Assembly: GCA_013298845.1 (NCBI GenBank)
Contig: JAAFJN010000006.1
Coordinates: forward strand, 124,001-188,000
Direction of reading: 5' to 3'
Length of the DNA: 64,000 nt
DNA from: Chitinophagales bacterium
GTDB taxonomy: Bacteria > Bacteroidota > Bacteroidia > Chitinophagales > Saprospiraceae
Position 1 is the first letter of the stretch. Each line of letters opens with the position of its first letter. The position numbers and the translations under genes are program-made. Below are positions 35,575-43,391 of this stretch, piece by piece. The notes beneath the pieces are model-generated. The model made no database searches. It was not told the DNA's origin and worked only from the letters and a program-made list of their open reading frames with translations.

Positions 35575-35778
35575 TTGTTGAATTTATTGAATTTGTTGAA
35601 TTTATTGAATTTGTTGAATTTATTGAATTTGTTGAATTTGTTTTGCCCGTCGTAGCCTATTCGTTTTTTGTTGCTCGTTGTAGAGTGTTCTTTTGTCACT
35701 AAAGAAAGAACGCTCTACGACGGGCAAACTTTTCACTCTTCACTCTTCGTTATTCACTCTTCACTCTTCACTAAAAAA
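35575..35778. repeat. Composite repeat, copy B, with 9-bp tandem array
   Basis: Directly after the TAG stop of the receptor gene lie about seven 9-bp units alternating TTGAATTTA and TTGAATTTG (to about 35640). Next come a partial core (GCCCGTCGTAG at 35646), a hairpin GTTGTAGAGTGTTCTTT...AAAGAAAGAACGCTCTACGAC, the full core GAACGCTCTACGACGGGC (35708-35725) and TTCACTC-type heptamers up to the ATG of the endonuclease V gene. Confidence 0.8.
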
Positions 35779-36282
35779 ATGATTTTAGCAACCGACACGT
35801 ATTACCATCCCGATGGCACGGCCAAAGCGGTGGGTGTATTGTTCCATCGCTGGACGGATACGGAACCGGCGCGGGTGGTGGAGGTAAATATCCCGGAAGT
35901 CGAGGATTACGAACCGGGGGCTTTTTACAAACGCGAATTGCCTTGTATTATGGCGGTATTGGCGGCGTGTGATTTGGCGGAGGTGGAAATAATTGTGATT
36001 GACGGTTACGTCATGCTGAACGACAGTGGTAAACCGGGGTTGGGCGTTTATTTGTACGAAGCCTTGCAGCGCAGCATTCCGGTGGTGGGGGTGGCCAAAA
36101 CCAGTTTTTTTGAAAACACCGTGCACGTGGCCGAAGTATTGCGCGGCGATAGTGTCAAGCCGCTGTTTGTGACCAGTATCGGCGTGGATTTGAACGAAGC
36201 GGCCCAAGCGGTGCAATCCATGCACGGCGAATTTCGGATGCCGTATTTACTGAAATTATTGGATGGGGTGACGCGGAGTTAG
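35779..36282 (+). CDS. nfi: endonuclease V
   Basis: 167-aa nuclease acting near deaminated adenine (inosine) in DNA or RNA. Family blocks: ATDTYYHPDGTAKAVGVLF (first acidic residue D6), VEDYEPGAFYKRELPCI (E53), IVIDGYVMLND (D75), GLGVYLYEAL and VVGVAKTSF. All three expected metal-binding acids are present. At 167 aa it is shorter than E. coli Nfi (about 220), lacking part of the C-terminal region, so substrate range may differ. The start at 35779 is set by the repeat element ending just before it; the longer frame upstream is encoded by heptamer repeat. Confidence 0.82.
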   Translation: MILATDTYYHPDGTAKAVGVLFHRWTDTEPARVVEVNIPEVEDYEPGAFYKRELPCIMAVLAACDLAEVEIIVIDGYVMLNDSGKPGLGVYLYEALQRSIPVVGVAKTSFFENTVHVAEVLRGDSVKPLFVTSIGVDLNEAAQAVQSMHGEFRMPYLLKLLDGVTRS

Positions 36283-36308
36283 TTATTTACCGGAGCCGCA
36301 GTAGTTAT

Positions 36309-36475
36309 GGTATCAACCCACGACTTCAGTCGTGGGTCACAGTGCGTTATTCAATTTTGCTAAACCGATTTATCGGTTTTTATTGCCAAATCGTACTTGT
36401 AAACGGTTAAAACCGTTTGACCAACGAATGAAAGATGCGCCTATCCACCACAACTGAAGTCGTGGGTTAATACCG
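36309..36475. repeat. REPIN-like element (two inverted REP hairpins)
   Basis: Terminal inverted repeats of 22 nt (36310-36331 and 36454-36475; 21 of 22 match) each contain a hairpin of the type CCCACGACT-TC-AGTCGTGGG. Between them are two more small hairpins (AAACCGAT/ATCGGTTT and AAACGGTT/AACCGTTT). It fills most of the 370-bp gap before the OmpA gene. The arrangement matches paired REP sequences mobilised by RAYT transposases; no transposase gene is in the window. Confidence 0.75.
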
Positions 36476-36652
36476 TTAATATGCCAGTTTGACCGGGTTT
36501 GATACGATTGGTGGCGCTGATTGGGATTGTCCACGCAAGTGCCCGGGGTTTTACAATTTTTTTATCACCTTTGCACCAACAAACGCGGTTTTGGCGTTTA
36601 CTACAACCTGTTTTTTAACAGATAATCATCATTTCAAATAACACCTTATACT

Positions 36653-37579
36653 ATGCGCAGCAATTGGCTATTTTTACTACTCCTCAGCGGAATTGCCCTC
36701 TCTGGTAGTTCCTGCGTTACCAAAAAGAAATTTAAAAGTCTCGAAACCGAATTGGCCCAAGCCAACAAAGACCTCGGAAAATGCGGCGAAAGTCTCAACG
36801 ATTACATGAATCGCCTCTCGGTGTGCGAACAGGAGCGCAGCCGCTTCCAACAAGATTTTATCAATACCCAAAGTACCCTCAAAATCCGGGAAGAACAGGT
36901 CACTTACCTTCAGGGACAAGTGGAAGATTATAAAAAACTCCGCGATAAACAATTGTCGCAGGTGGGTGATTTGACCAGCCTTAATAAATCTGCCAACGAA
37001 AATATCAGAGAAACCCTGTCGCAATTGGAGCGCAAAGACAAATACATCGTTCTGCTGCAAAACGCCAAAACCAAAGCCGATTCCATCAACTTAGCCCTGG
37101 CTGTGAACCTGAAAAGTGTGCTGCGCGAAGGTTTCGACGATACCGATGTGGAGGTAAAAGTGGATAAAACAGTGGTGTTTATTAATCTTTCCGATAAAAT
37201 GTTGTACCAAAGCGGCAGTGCCAACCTCACGCCGCGCGCGCAGGAAGTATTGGGTAAAATTGCCCAAATTATCGAATCTCGCCCCGACCTCGAAGTGATG
37301 GTGGAAGGTTACACCGATAATATTCCAATCAACAACACTTGCGTCGAAGATAACTGGGATTTGAGCGTAAAACGCGCAACTTCGGTGGTACGCGTATTGC
37401 AAAAGCAGTATAAAATTAACCCCAATCGCCTCATTGCGGCGGGTCGGGGCGAATACAATACCCTTGCCCCCAACGATACCGAAGCGGGCCGCGCCACCAA
37501 TCGCCGTACCCGCATCATTATTTTGCCCAAATTGGACCAGTTTTACGATTTGCTCAACCCCACCAACGTTCCAAAATAG
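36653..37579 (+). CDS. OmpA-family lipoprotein
   Basis: 308-aa envelope protein: lipoprotein signal with SGSSC (Cys about 21), a coiled-coil stretch (about 25-150; FKSLETELAQANKDLGKCGESL...), then an OmpA/MotB peptidoglycan-binding domain (about 180-300) with VMVEGYTDNIPINN, WDLSVKRATSVVRVLQ and RLIAAGRGEYNTLAPNDTEAGRATNRRTRI. It probably anchors the outer membrane to the cell wall. The coding end overlaps the convergent trpCF gene by 37 bp. Confidence 0.9.
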   Translation: MRSNWLFLLLLSGIALSGSSCVTKKKFKSLETELAQANKDLGKCGESLNDYMNRLSVCEQERSRFQQDFINTQSTLKIREEQVTYLQGQVEDYKKLRDKQLSQVGDLTSLNKSANENIRETLSQLERKDKYIVLLQNAKTKADSINLALAVNLKSVLREGFDDTDVEVKVDKTVVFINLSDKMLYQSGSANLTPRAQEVLGKIAQIIESRPDLEVMVEGYTDNIPINNTCVEDNWDLSVKRATSVVRVLQKQYKINPNRLIAAGRGEYNTLAPNDTEAGRATNRRTRIIILPKLDQFYDLLNPTNVPK

Positions 37580-38910
37580 GCGCGAATCTGCCGGATGATG
37601 GTCGCGCTGACCTCCCCATCCTGTTCAATACCCGAGGCGGTATCTATGCCGATACAGTTCCGAAACCGGTGCATCCGGTCGAGGTTCCCGGCGTGGATAC
37701 CGCCTGCTATTAAAAACGGATACGGAAAATCTTCGGGAATCAGGTGATCGGCTGCTGCCGTGCCGCTGCCCGGTGCCGGACCATCCAGAATAATTAAATC
37801 CACGTCGGCGGCGTAGTGGTACACCGTTTCAATGTCTTCCGGCGTGCGGATTCTTGCCGCCAACAGCACCTTTTTTCGGATGCTTCTTACAAATTCGGGG
37901 GAGACGTCGCCCGCGTATAATTGCACCCGTTGGAACGGGTATTTCTCCAATATTTCCCGAATTTCCGCTTCGCTGTTTTGGTAAAAAACGGCCACTGCAT
38001 TGGCCGGAATGGGCGTTTTATCCAATATTTCCAACGGCATCCGGCGTTTGCTGACGGGCGAAAAATTAATGCCCATCAAATCGGCGGTATCTTCCCGGAA
38101 CAATTCGGCGGTGCGAATACCGCAGGCTTTGAACAGATGCGTTGGTACTTGCAAGGCTTGCAGCGATTCTGCTCCCTGCCGCATCAATCCCGTCCCGATG
38201 AGAAAGCCGTGGGCCGCGCGCACCACCGCAAAATCGCGGTAAGAATGAATCCCCGATTCCGAAATAATAAAACGGCCTTTGGCTTGTTGGCGCAGCACAT
38301 TTACGCGGTTCAGGGCCGTGCGAAACACCTTTAAATCGCGGTTATTCACCCCCAGCACCGGAAAATCGAGGTGCTGAATGCCGTCTAATTCCGCCTGGTC
38401 GTGTACTTCCACCAAGGCACCCATGCCCAGCGATTCAGCCACCCGGCGTAATTTTTCCAGTTCATCGGGGGCTAAAATGGCCGCAATGAGCAAAACCATA
38501 TCCGCACCGGCTGCCCGGGCGAGGTAAATTTGAATTTCGTCGAGTACAAAATCTTTTTGCAATAACAAAGGCCGTTGATCGCCCAACGTGGCCAAAGCCG
38601 CCGCTGCCGTGCGTAAATCATCGTAGGTTCCGCCAAAAAACGGCGTATCGGTGAGGACCGAAATGGCCCGTGCGCCCGCGTGGGCGTAGGCGAGTACCTG
38701 CGGGGCCACCTCGGCGGATTCGGCGATCCAGCCTTCCGAGGGGCTTTTTCGTTTAAATTCGCAAATAAAAAACGGTTGTTTGTCCGCAATTTCCGCGTAA
38801 AAACGGCGGGTGGTGGGTTGCGCCTGGCTTTTTAAAACGGCCAGGTCATATTGTTGGTAAAGGGCTTTTATTTCTTCCCTTTTTTGGGTCGTTATTTTGT
38901 CGAGAATCAT
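37543..38910 (-). CDS. trpCF: fused indole-3-glycerol-phosphate synthase / PRA isomerase
   Basis: 455-aa bifunctional tryptophan-pathway enzyme. The N-terminal half (1-255) is TrpC: ICEFKRKSPSEGWI, VLTDTPFFGGTYDDL, PLLLQKDFVLDEIQI, ALVEVHDQAELD, GVNNRDLKVF and FIISESGIHS. The C-terminal half (about 260-455) is TrpF: FKACGIRTAELF (catalytic Cys), ARIRTPEDI, LIILDGPAPGSG (catalytic Asp), FLIAGGIHAGNL and GIDTASGIEQDG. Both active sites look intact. The ATG at 38910 (MILDKITTQ) matches TrpC N-termini. The fused order is as in enterobacteria. Downstream of trpGD on the same strand, separated by a REP cluster. Confidence 0.93.
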   Translation of the reverse strand: MILDKITTQKREEIKALYQQYDLAVLKSQAQPTTRRFYAEIADKQPFFICEFKRKSPSEGWIAESAEVAPQVLAYAHAGARAISVLTDTPFFGGTYDDLRTAAAALATLGDQRPLLLQKDFVLDEIQIYLARAAGADMVLLIAAILAPDELEKLRRVAESLGMGALVEVHDQAELDGIQHLDFPVLGVNNRDLKVFRTALNRVNVLRQQAKGRFIISESGIHSYRDFAVVRAAHGFLIGTGLMRQGAESLQALQVPTHLFKACGIRTAELFREDTADLMGINFSPVSKRRMPLEILDKTPIPANAVAVFYQNSEAEIREILEKYPFQRVQLYAGDVSPEFVRSIRKKVLLAARIRTPEDIETVYHYAADVDLIILDGPAPGSGTAAADHLIPEDFPYPFLIAGGIHAGNLDRMHRFRNCIGIDTASGIEQDGEVSATIIRQIRAYFGTLVGLSKS

Positions 38911-39001
38911 GTGTTTGGAGCAATAAGTTGGGGCTTGTGTGATGCCCGTTTTTTGCAAGTTTTGCGGTTTTTTTCAGAGAACACCAAAGTTTTTTTGCCC
39001 A

Positions 39002-39131
39002 TGTGACCTCGAAAGAGGTCAAAGATTGGTGTCAAATTGGGAAAAGAGCCACCAATGTGCGATCTCTGCCGAGATCGTATGTCGTTGATGATCAAACACC
39101 TCTACCAATGTGCGATCTCTGCCGAGATCGT
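39002..39131. repeat. Three REP-like hairpins between trpGD and trpCF
   Basis: A 28-nt sequence ACCAATGTGCGATCTCTGCC... occurs twice, identically, at 39051-39078 and 39104-39131, each with a 7-bp hairpin CGATCTC/GAGATCG. A third, diverged and inverted copy lies at 39002-39030 (GACCTC/GAGGTC plus ATTGGT). It may act as a transcript-stabilising or terminating element inside the trp unit. Confidence 0.75.
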
Positions 39132-39154
39132 TTTGATGCCTGAACTCACGTTTT

Positions 39155-40768
39155 TTAAGAAACCGGCTGCGTTTGCAACAATGCATCCAGAATTTTGGCC
39201 ATTGTACCCTGTTTCAAAGCCGTTTTTAACCGGTTATACGCCTCCGGCAACGGCATATCCTGCACAAATTTTTGGTAAATAAACGCCGCGTTGATGAGCA
39301 CCAATTGGTGGTGGGCCGTATCGGTTTTGCCCGCCATCATCGCCTGCGCAATGGCCGTGGAAGCCGCCGCATTGGCCGCCGATACCGCGCTAAAGGGTTG
39401 CGTCGTTACCCCAAAATCCTCCGGTTGCAGCGTGTATTCGGATTTTTTGCCGTCGCGGAATTCCAATACGCGGGTTGGGCCGGAAAGTGAAATTTCGTCC
39501 AACCCATCGTGGCCGCGCACCACAATCAGGTGCTCTTTGCCCAGTAGGATACCCGTTTCAAAAATAACGTCCTGCAAATCGGCGAACGCCGTACCGATAA
39601 ACTGGCGCTTGGGCTGCAAGGGATTTACCAGCGGCCCCAATACATTAAAAACCGTAGGCACCCCGATTTTGGCCCGCGTTGCCGCAAAATGCCGAAATAC
39701 AGGGTGCACATCGGGTGCAAAAATAAACGTCAGGCCCGTTGTGCGCAATTGTTGCAACGCCCGTTGGGGTTCAAATTGAATCGGGACCCGAAGTGCCTCC
39801 AACAGGTTGAAACTGCCAAAACGACCCGCCGCTGCGCGGTTGCCGTGTTTGGCAATTTTCAACCCGGAAGCCGCCAGCAAGAGACTGGCCAAAGTAGAAG
39901 TGTTGATACGAGGCAGGTTGGAACCACCCGTGCCGCAAATGTCCACGGCCTCCCGAAAAAGAGCGTCGTGGGCCACATCGCCCAGCGGTTTGCTGAACGA
40001 CATAATGGCACCGATAAACTGGTGCAGTATTTCGGGCTGGCGCATCCGGTGGGAGAACGATACCAGCAAAATTTGTTTTTGATCGTCGGAAAGTTGGCCT
40101 TCTTCCACCGCCCGCAGGTAATCGTTGAGCAGGGTTTGGTCGAGTGGGCCATCTTGTTGTAAGCGCAGCGAAAGTTCGTGGTAAATGCGGTTTCCGGCGG
40201 AAAGTCGGCCTTCCACCACGTTTTTTAACATCCGCATTCCGGCGTTGTTTTTCATGGTCAACACCGATTCGGGGTGAAACTGAATGCCTTCGATGGGGAG
40301 TTTTTTGTGCCGCAACCCCATGACCACGCCGTCTTTGGTGCGGGCGGTCACTTCGAGGTCATTGGGCATCATGTCGGCGGCCCAGGAGTGGTACCGCGCC
40401 ACCTCCACGTCTTGTTCGATGTGGGTAAAAATACCGCGTCCGTCGTGTTCAATCGGGACGGCCTTACCGTGCACCGGGGCGATATTGGCAATGGTGCCGC
40501 CAAAAAACTCCACCAATGCCTGGTGGCCCAAACACACCCCCAAAATGGGTTTGGATTGGTAAAAACGTTCGATGACCGCCATCATATTTCCCGCTTGCCG
40601 GGGTACCGACGGGCCGGGGGAGAGCACCAACAAATCAAAGTCCTCTTTTTCGAGTACTTCCACCGGCACGGTATTGCGAAAAACCGTGACGGTGGTCCCT
40701 AATGTGCGGAAAAAATCCACGAGATTATAGGTAAAAGAGTCGAAATTATCCAGTACAAGAACGCGCAT
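39155..40768 (-). CDS. trpGD: fused anthranilate synthase glutaminase / phosphoribosyltransferase
   Basis: 537-aa bifunctional enzyme. The TrpG glutaminase (1-195): VLDNFDSFTYNLVDFF, LSPGPSVP, GVCLGHQAL (nucleophile Cys) and GIQFHPESVLT (His-Glu). It supplies ammonia to anthranilate synthase. The TrpD phosphoribosyltransferase (200-537): DICGTGGSNLPRINTST, KIAKHGNRAAAGRFGSFNLLEAL, NVLGPLVNP, VVRGHDGLDEISL and GPTRVLEF. The metal motif GLDE and the KHGN loop are kept. However, the usual GTGGD is GTGGS and the usual SSKSGS is AAGRFGS, so the PRPP site is atypical. trpE, trpA and trpB are not in the window. Confidence 0.92.
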   Translation of the reverse strand: MRVLVLDNFDSFTYNLVDFFRTLGTTVTVFRNTVPVEVLEKEDFDLLVLSPGPSVPRQAGNMMAVIERFYQSKPILGVCLGHQALVEFFGGTIANIAPVHGKAVPIEHDGRGIFTHIEQDVEVARYHSWAADMMPNDLEVTARTKDGVVMGLRHKKLPIEGIQFHPESVLTMKNNAGMRMLKNVVEGRLSAGNRIYHELSLRLQQDGPLDQTLLNDYLRAVEEGQLSDDQKQILLVSFSHRMRQPEILHQFIGAIMSFSKPLGDVAHDALFREAVDICGTGGSNLPRINTSTLASLLLAASGLKIAKHGNRAAAGRFGSFNLLEALRVPIQFEPQRALQQLRTTGLTFIFAPDVHPVFRHFAATRAKIGVPTVFNVLGPLVNPLQPKRQFIGTAFADLQDVIFETGILLGKEHLIVVRGHDGLDEISLSGPTRVLEFRDGKKSEYTLQPEDFGVTTQPFSAVSAANAAASTAIAQAMMAGKTDTAHHQLVLINAAFIYQKFVQDMPLPEAYNRLKTALKQGTMAKILDALLQTQPVS

Positions 40769-40868
40769 GTGATTCAGGTTTGTATCATTGTAATATTACA
40801 GTGATGCAAAGGTGCTGCGAGTTTTTGACTTGGCCAAATTAATTTTATAAAAAGGGGGGAAAAGGGGG

Positions 40869-41242
40869 TCAAATTTTGATGACCCTGCTCACCACCCTTT
40901 GGTTGCCGCATACGAGTTGACAAACATAGAGGCCACTTGGTAATTCGCCCATTGGAATTTGGAGCGTACTGGTGTTTTTCCCGCGTGCCAGACAGATACA
41001 CTGTCGCCGCTTTGGTGGAACAGGTAATTATTTACTTTGCGGAGTGTCAGCCCATTAATAACGGTATCACCGGTGCTTTTAAAAACATCAATTAAGCCCA
41101 ATATTTTGGTGGAATCCCAATAAACGGATTCTCTATCAATGATGCTATTGTACGCCCATTCTGCTCCAATGGGCGCAAATTCGGTCTGGGCCTTTAGTGT
41201 TGTTGCGAAAAGAGGAAATAAGAAAAGGATAAAGTGTTTCAT
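40869..41242 (-). pseudogene. T9SS protein with large internal deletion
   Basis: The frame starting at 41242 encodes a signal peptide (MKHFILFLFPLFATTLKAQ) and about 65 residues typical of secreted T9SS proteins (FAPIGAEWAYNS...). It then runs out of frame at about 40980. In the next frame lies an intact end of a type A sorting domain: LQIPMGELPSGLYVCQLV... ending VIKI and TGA (40869-40871). The ends are joined with the middle lost and the frame shifted. The 100 bp on the trpGD side and the 225 bp on the operon side (41243-41467) hold nothing I recognise. Confidence 0.8.
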
Positions 41243-41467
41243 GTTTTGGTAAAATTTTAAAGTGGTGAATTGATTGTTTTTTATTGTATTTTTTAATGTG
41301 TAGTGGTTTGAGTGAAAATGGCTTACATCTAAAGTCCCAGCGGTGGAGAAGTCAACCACTTGGCATCTTTCGATTTTGGAAAATATTAAAACAGTAGTTA
41401 ATTATCTAACTATATAGTAGGCGAATTTCGCTTTTTGAATTAAATTTTTTATGGCATTTGAGTCAAA

Positions 41468-42298
41468 TTAGTGATCCTTGTTGTATGCAAAAAGATTTTG
41501 AGCGAAGGTTTTATCAACGCTCAAATTATTGATACCTTGAAAACAATACTGGTTTGTACCAATAAAATTGGCTGCTAAGCCTAAGAAGTAAGGCTTCCAG
41601 AAGCGATTTTTAGCCTTGTTGACAATTTTTTGGTATGTCGGATCATCGCGAAGAGTTTTGACTTTGCCTGAACTTGGTGAATAAAAGTTGCCTAATACAA
41701 AGTCGATGGCCAAAACAATATCCATAGGAGGATAAAGTAGCCTGGGTGCTTCCAAAAGAAGTACTTCTCCGTATTTTATTTGGCCTTGATTTATTTCTTT
41801 ACCTCCAAAATGGAGATGATAAAGTGGGTGGTCAAAATCTGGATTATCATCTGGAGTGCCATCACTTTTTTTATCAGGATGGCGATCAAAATGCCAAGAT
41901 GCTTTCGCTATATGGCTACTAGAATCTCCAATAGTGATAATCAATTGGAGGCTAAAACCTGGAACATGAATACTCCCCCTTGAGACTGGCCTTATCGGAT
42001 CTACACATTCAATGTCGGAGACATGGCGGATACCGCTCATGTGTGAAATTATCTTTATGACCGCATCTCTTTCAAATTTCTCGTATCCTATGGGGCAAAT
42101 GTTTTTACCTAAATCAAGATTCTTGAAAGTAATGACAGTCTCTTCTAAAATCCAACAGTTATCTTTTGCTTCTACTGTTAGTTTTTCGGCGGATGTTTTA
42201 ATTTTATTGCTGTCAATAATATCTTCATAATTAATCAACAATCGTTGCAGCCGCATTAAATCATCTTTCATTTCGATAGCAATATCACTTTTGGCCAT
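41468..42298 (-). CDS. Unknown His-rich protein, last gene of six-gene operon
   Basis: 276 aa, no family I recognise. Visible: an N-terminal helical part (1-60), then a beta-rich middle with a histidine-rich cluster WHFDRHPDK (H136, H140) and DFDHPLYHLHFGG (H157, H161, H163) that could bind metal. The C-terminal helical part holds FWKPYFLGLAANFIGTNQYCFQGINN. No signal peptide or membrane helix. The start codon lies inside the 3' end of the receiver gene (14-bp overlap), so translation is coupled. It is last in the operon, where effector genes often sit; a nuclease or other effector role is only a guess. Confidence 0.75.
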   Translation of the reverse strand: MAKSDIAIEMKDDLMRLQRLLINYEDIIDSNKIKTSAEKLTVEAKDNCWILEETVITFKNLDLGKNICPIGYEKFERDAVIKIISHMSGIRHVSDIECVDPIRPVSRGSIHVPGFSLQLIITIGDSSSHIAKASWHFDRHPDKKSDGTPDDNPDFDHPLYHLHFGGKEINQGQIKYGEVLLLEAPRLLYPPMDIVLAIDFVLGNFYSPSSGKVKTLRDDPTYQKIVNKAKNRFWKPYFLGLAANFIGTNQYCFQGINNLSVDKTFAQNLFAYNKDH

Positions 42299-43391
42299 TT
42301 TCTTTTGCTAGATTTTTTAGATATTCAAGACGGTCTTTTTCAATAGGGTTCAACTTAATGCCCTTGCTCTTCCGGTCTAAAATGGAAGATAAAGAAAGAT
42401 AGCGTTCCTCTTGCCATGCTCTTAAAGTATTAGATTGAATACGAAGCCCATCGGAGGGGTCAATTGGTTGACGAGTCGCTTCGCAAATAGCCCAAAAATC
42501 ATTGCTAAGACAAAAGGGGAGTTTTTTCGCAGCAACCAGATTAGATAACTTTGTTTTATTTTTAAGCATTTCTACTCGTTCGTCTGCGCTATAATATTGA
42601 GGATGCTTCTCATTGATTGTTGTTTTCCACCAATTTATTAGTCCATCCGCCCAATATCGCGACCAACCTTTTGATAATATACCTTTGTAAACAAAGCGCG
42701 GTGTGAGGATATTTTCTCGTAAAACAGTCCAATCAGATGATTCTGACTTGTCAATACCTAATCTTGCAGCCAGTGTATCCTCTTCGATTAAAATACCTGG
42801 TATTAAAATGATTTCACACAATATGAATTTCACAATATTGTGAGGTATTTTTTTGTCAATGAGGTCGCCTAACTCATTTTTGAGCCTTGAGTCTATATTT
42901 ACATCTGCCGGTGTTTGAAACCAATCTGACAATTTGCTATTTTGAATTTGTTGGAATGCCTCCGACAAAGCATTTAGTTCCCTAACTACATTTTCGCTAT
43001 CCCCAGAAAAATCATCTTTTGAGTAAACCTTCAAGAAAAGATCATGTCCAGTTCCATCTCGTTCATATGAAGATGTGAAATCTGGATTGGCAGAGCAGAG
43101 TACAACAGGTACGTCTCGTTTAATCTGCTTGTCATTGACTAAGAATCGTATATGTTGTGCTAAAGATTCAGCACTATATGTGATTCCAGAAGGCTGATTT
43201 CCTTCATATAATCTCCAATCTAAAATAATCCCATCTGCTTTTGGAAATATTTCCTTGATTTTTATAAGATCACTCTCCCATGAGGTTAATTGTATTGGGG
43301 TAATTTTAAAATTCTCCGATAAATTTATTTTTCGGAGAATACTATCGCTTTGCCCAACAGTATTATCATCAAGCAGAAAATAAGTCATCAT
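42285..43391 (-). CDS. Receiver-domain protein with unknown C-terminal domain
   Basis: 368 aa. Residues 1-145 look like a response-regulator receiver: acidic pair YFLLDDN (D8, D9), phospho-acceptor candidate in GIILDWRL (D58), conserved small/hydroxyl position in VVLCSAN (S100) and lysine in FLKVYSK (K121). The remainder (150-368) is not a known DNA-binding output; it is mostly helical with WTVLRENILTPRFVYKGILSKGWSRYWADG and a C-terminal basic helix. It overlaps the 3' end of the dual-GHKL gene by 23 bp. The pairing suggests the GHKL protein phosphorylates D58, an inference from the presence of an H-box upstream. Confidence 0.8.
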   Translation of the reverse strand: MMTYFLLDDNTVGQSDSILRKINLSENFKITPIQLTSWESDLIKIKEIFPKADGIILDWRLYEGNQPSGITYSAESLAQHIRFLVNDKQIKRDVPVVLCSANPDFTSSYERDGTGHDLFLKVYSKDDFSGDSENVVRELNALSEAFQQIQNSKLSDWFQTPADVNIDSRLKNELGDLIDKKIPHNIVKFILCEIILIPGILIEEDTLAARLGIDKSESSDWTVLRENILTPRFVYKGILSKGWSRYWADGLINWWKTTINEKHPQYYSADERVEMLKNKTKLSNLVAAKKLPFCLSNDFWAICEATRQPIDPSDGLRIQSNTLRAWQEERYLSLSSILDRKSKGIKLNPIEKDRLEYLKNLAKENGQK

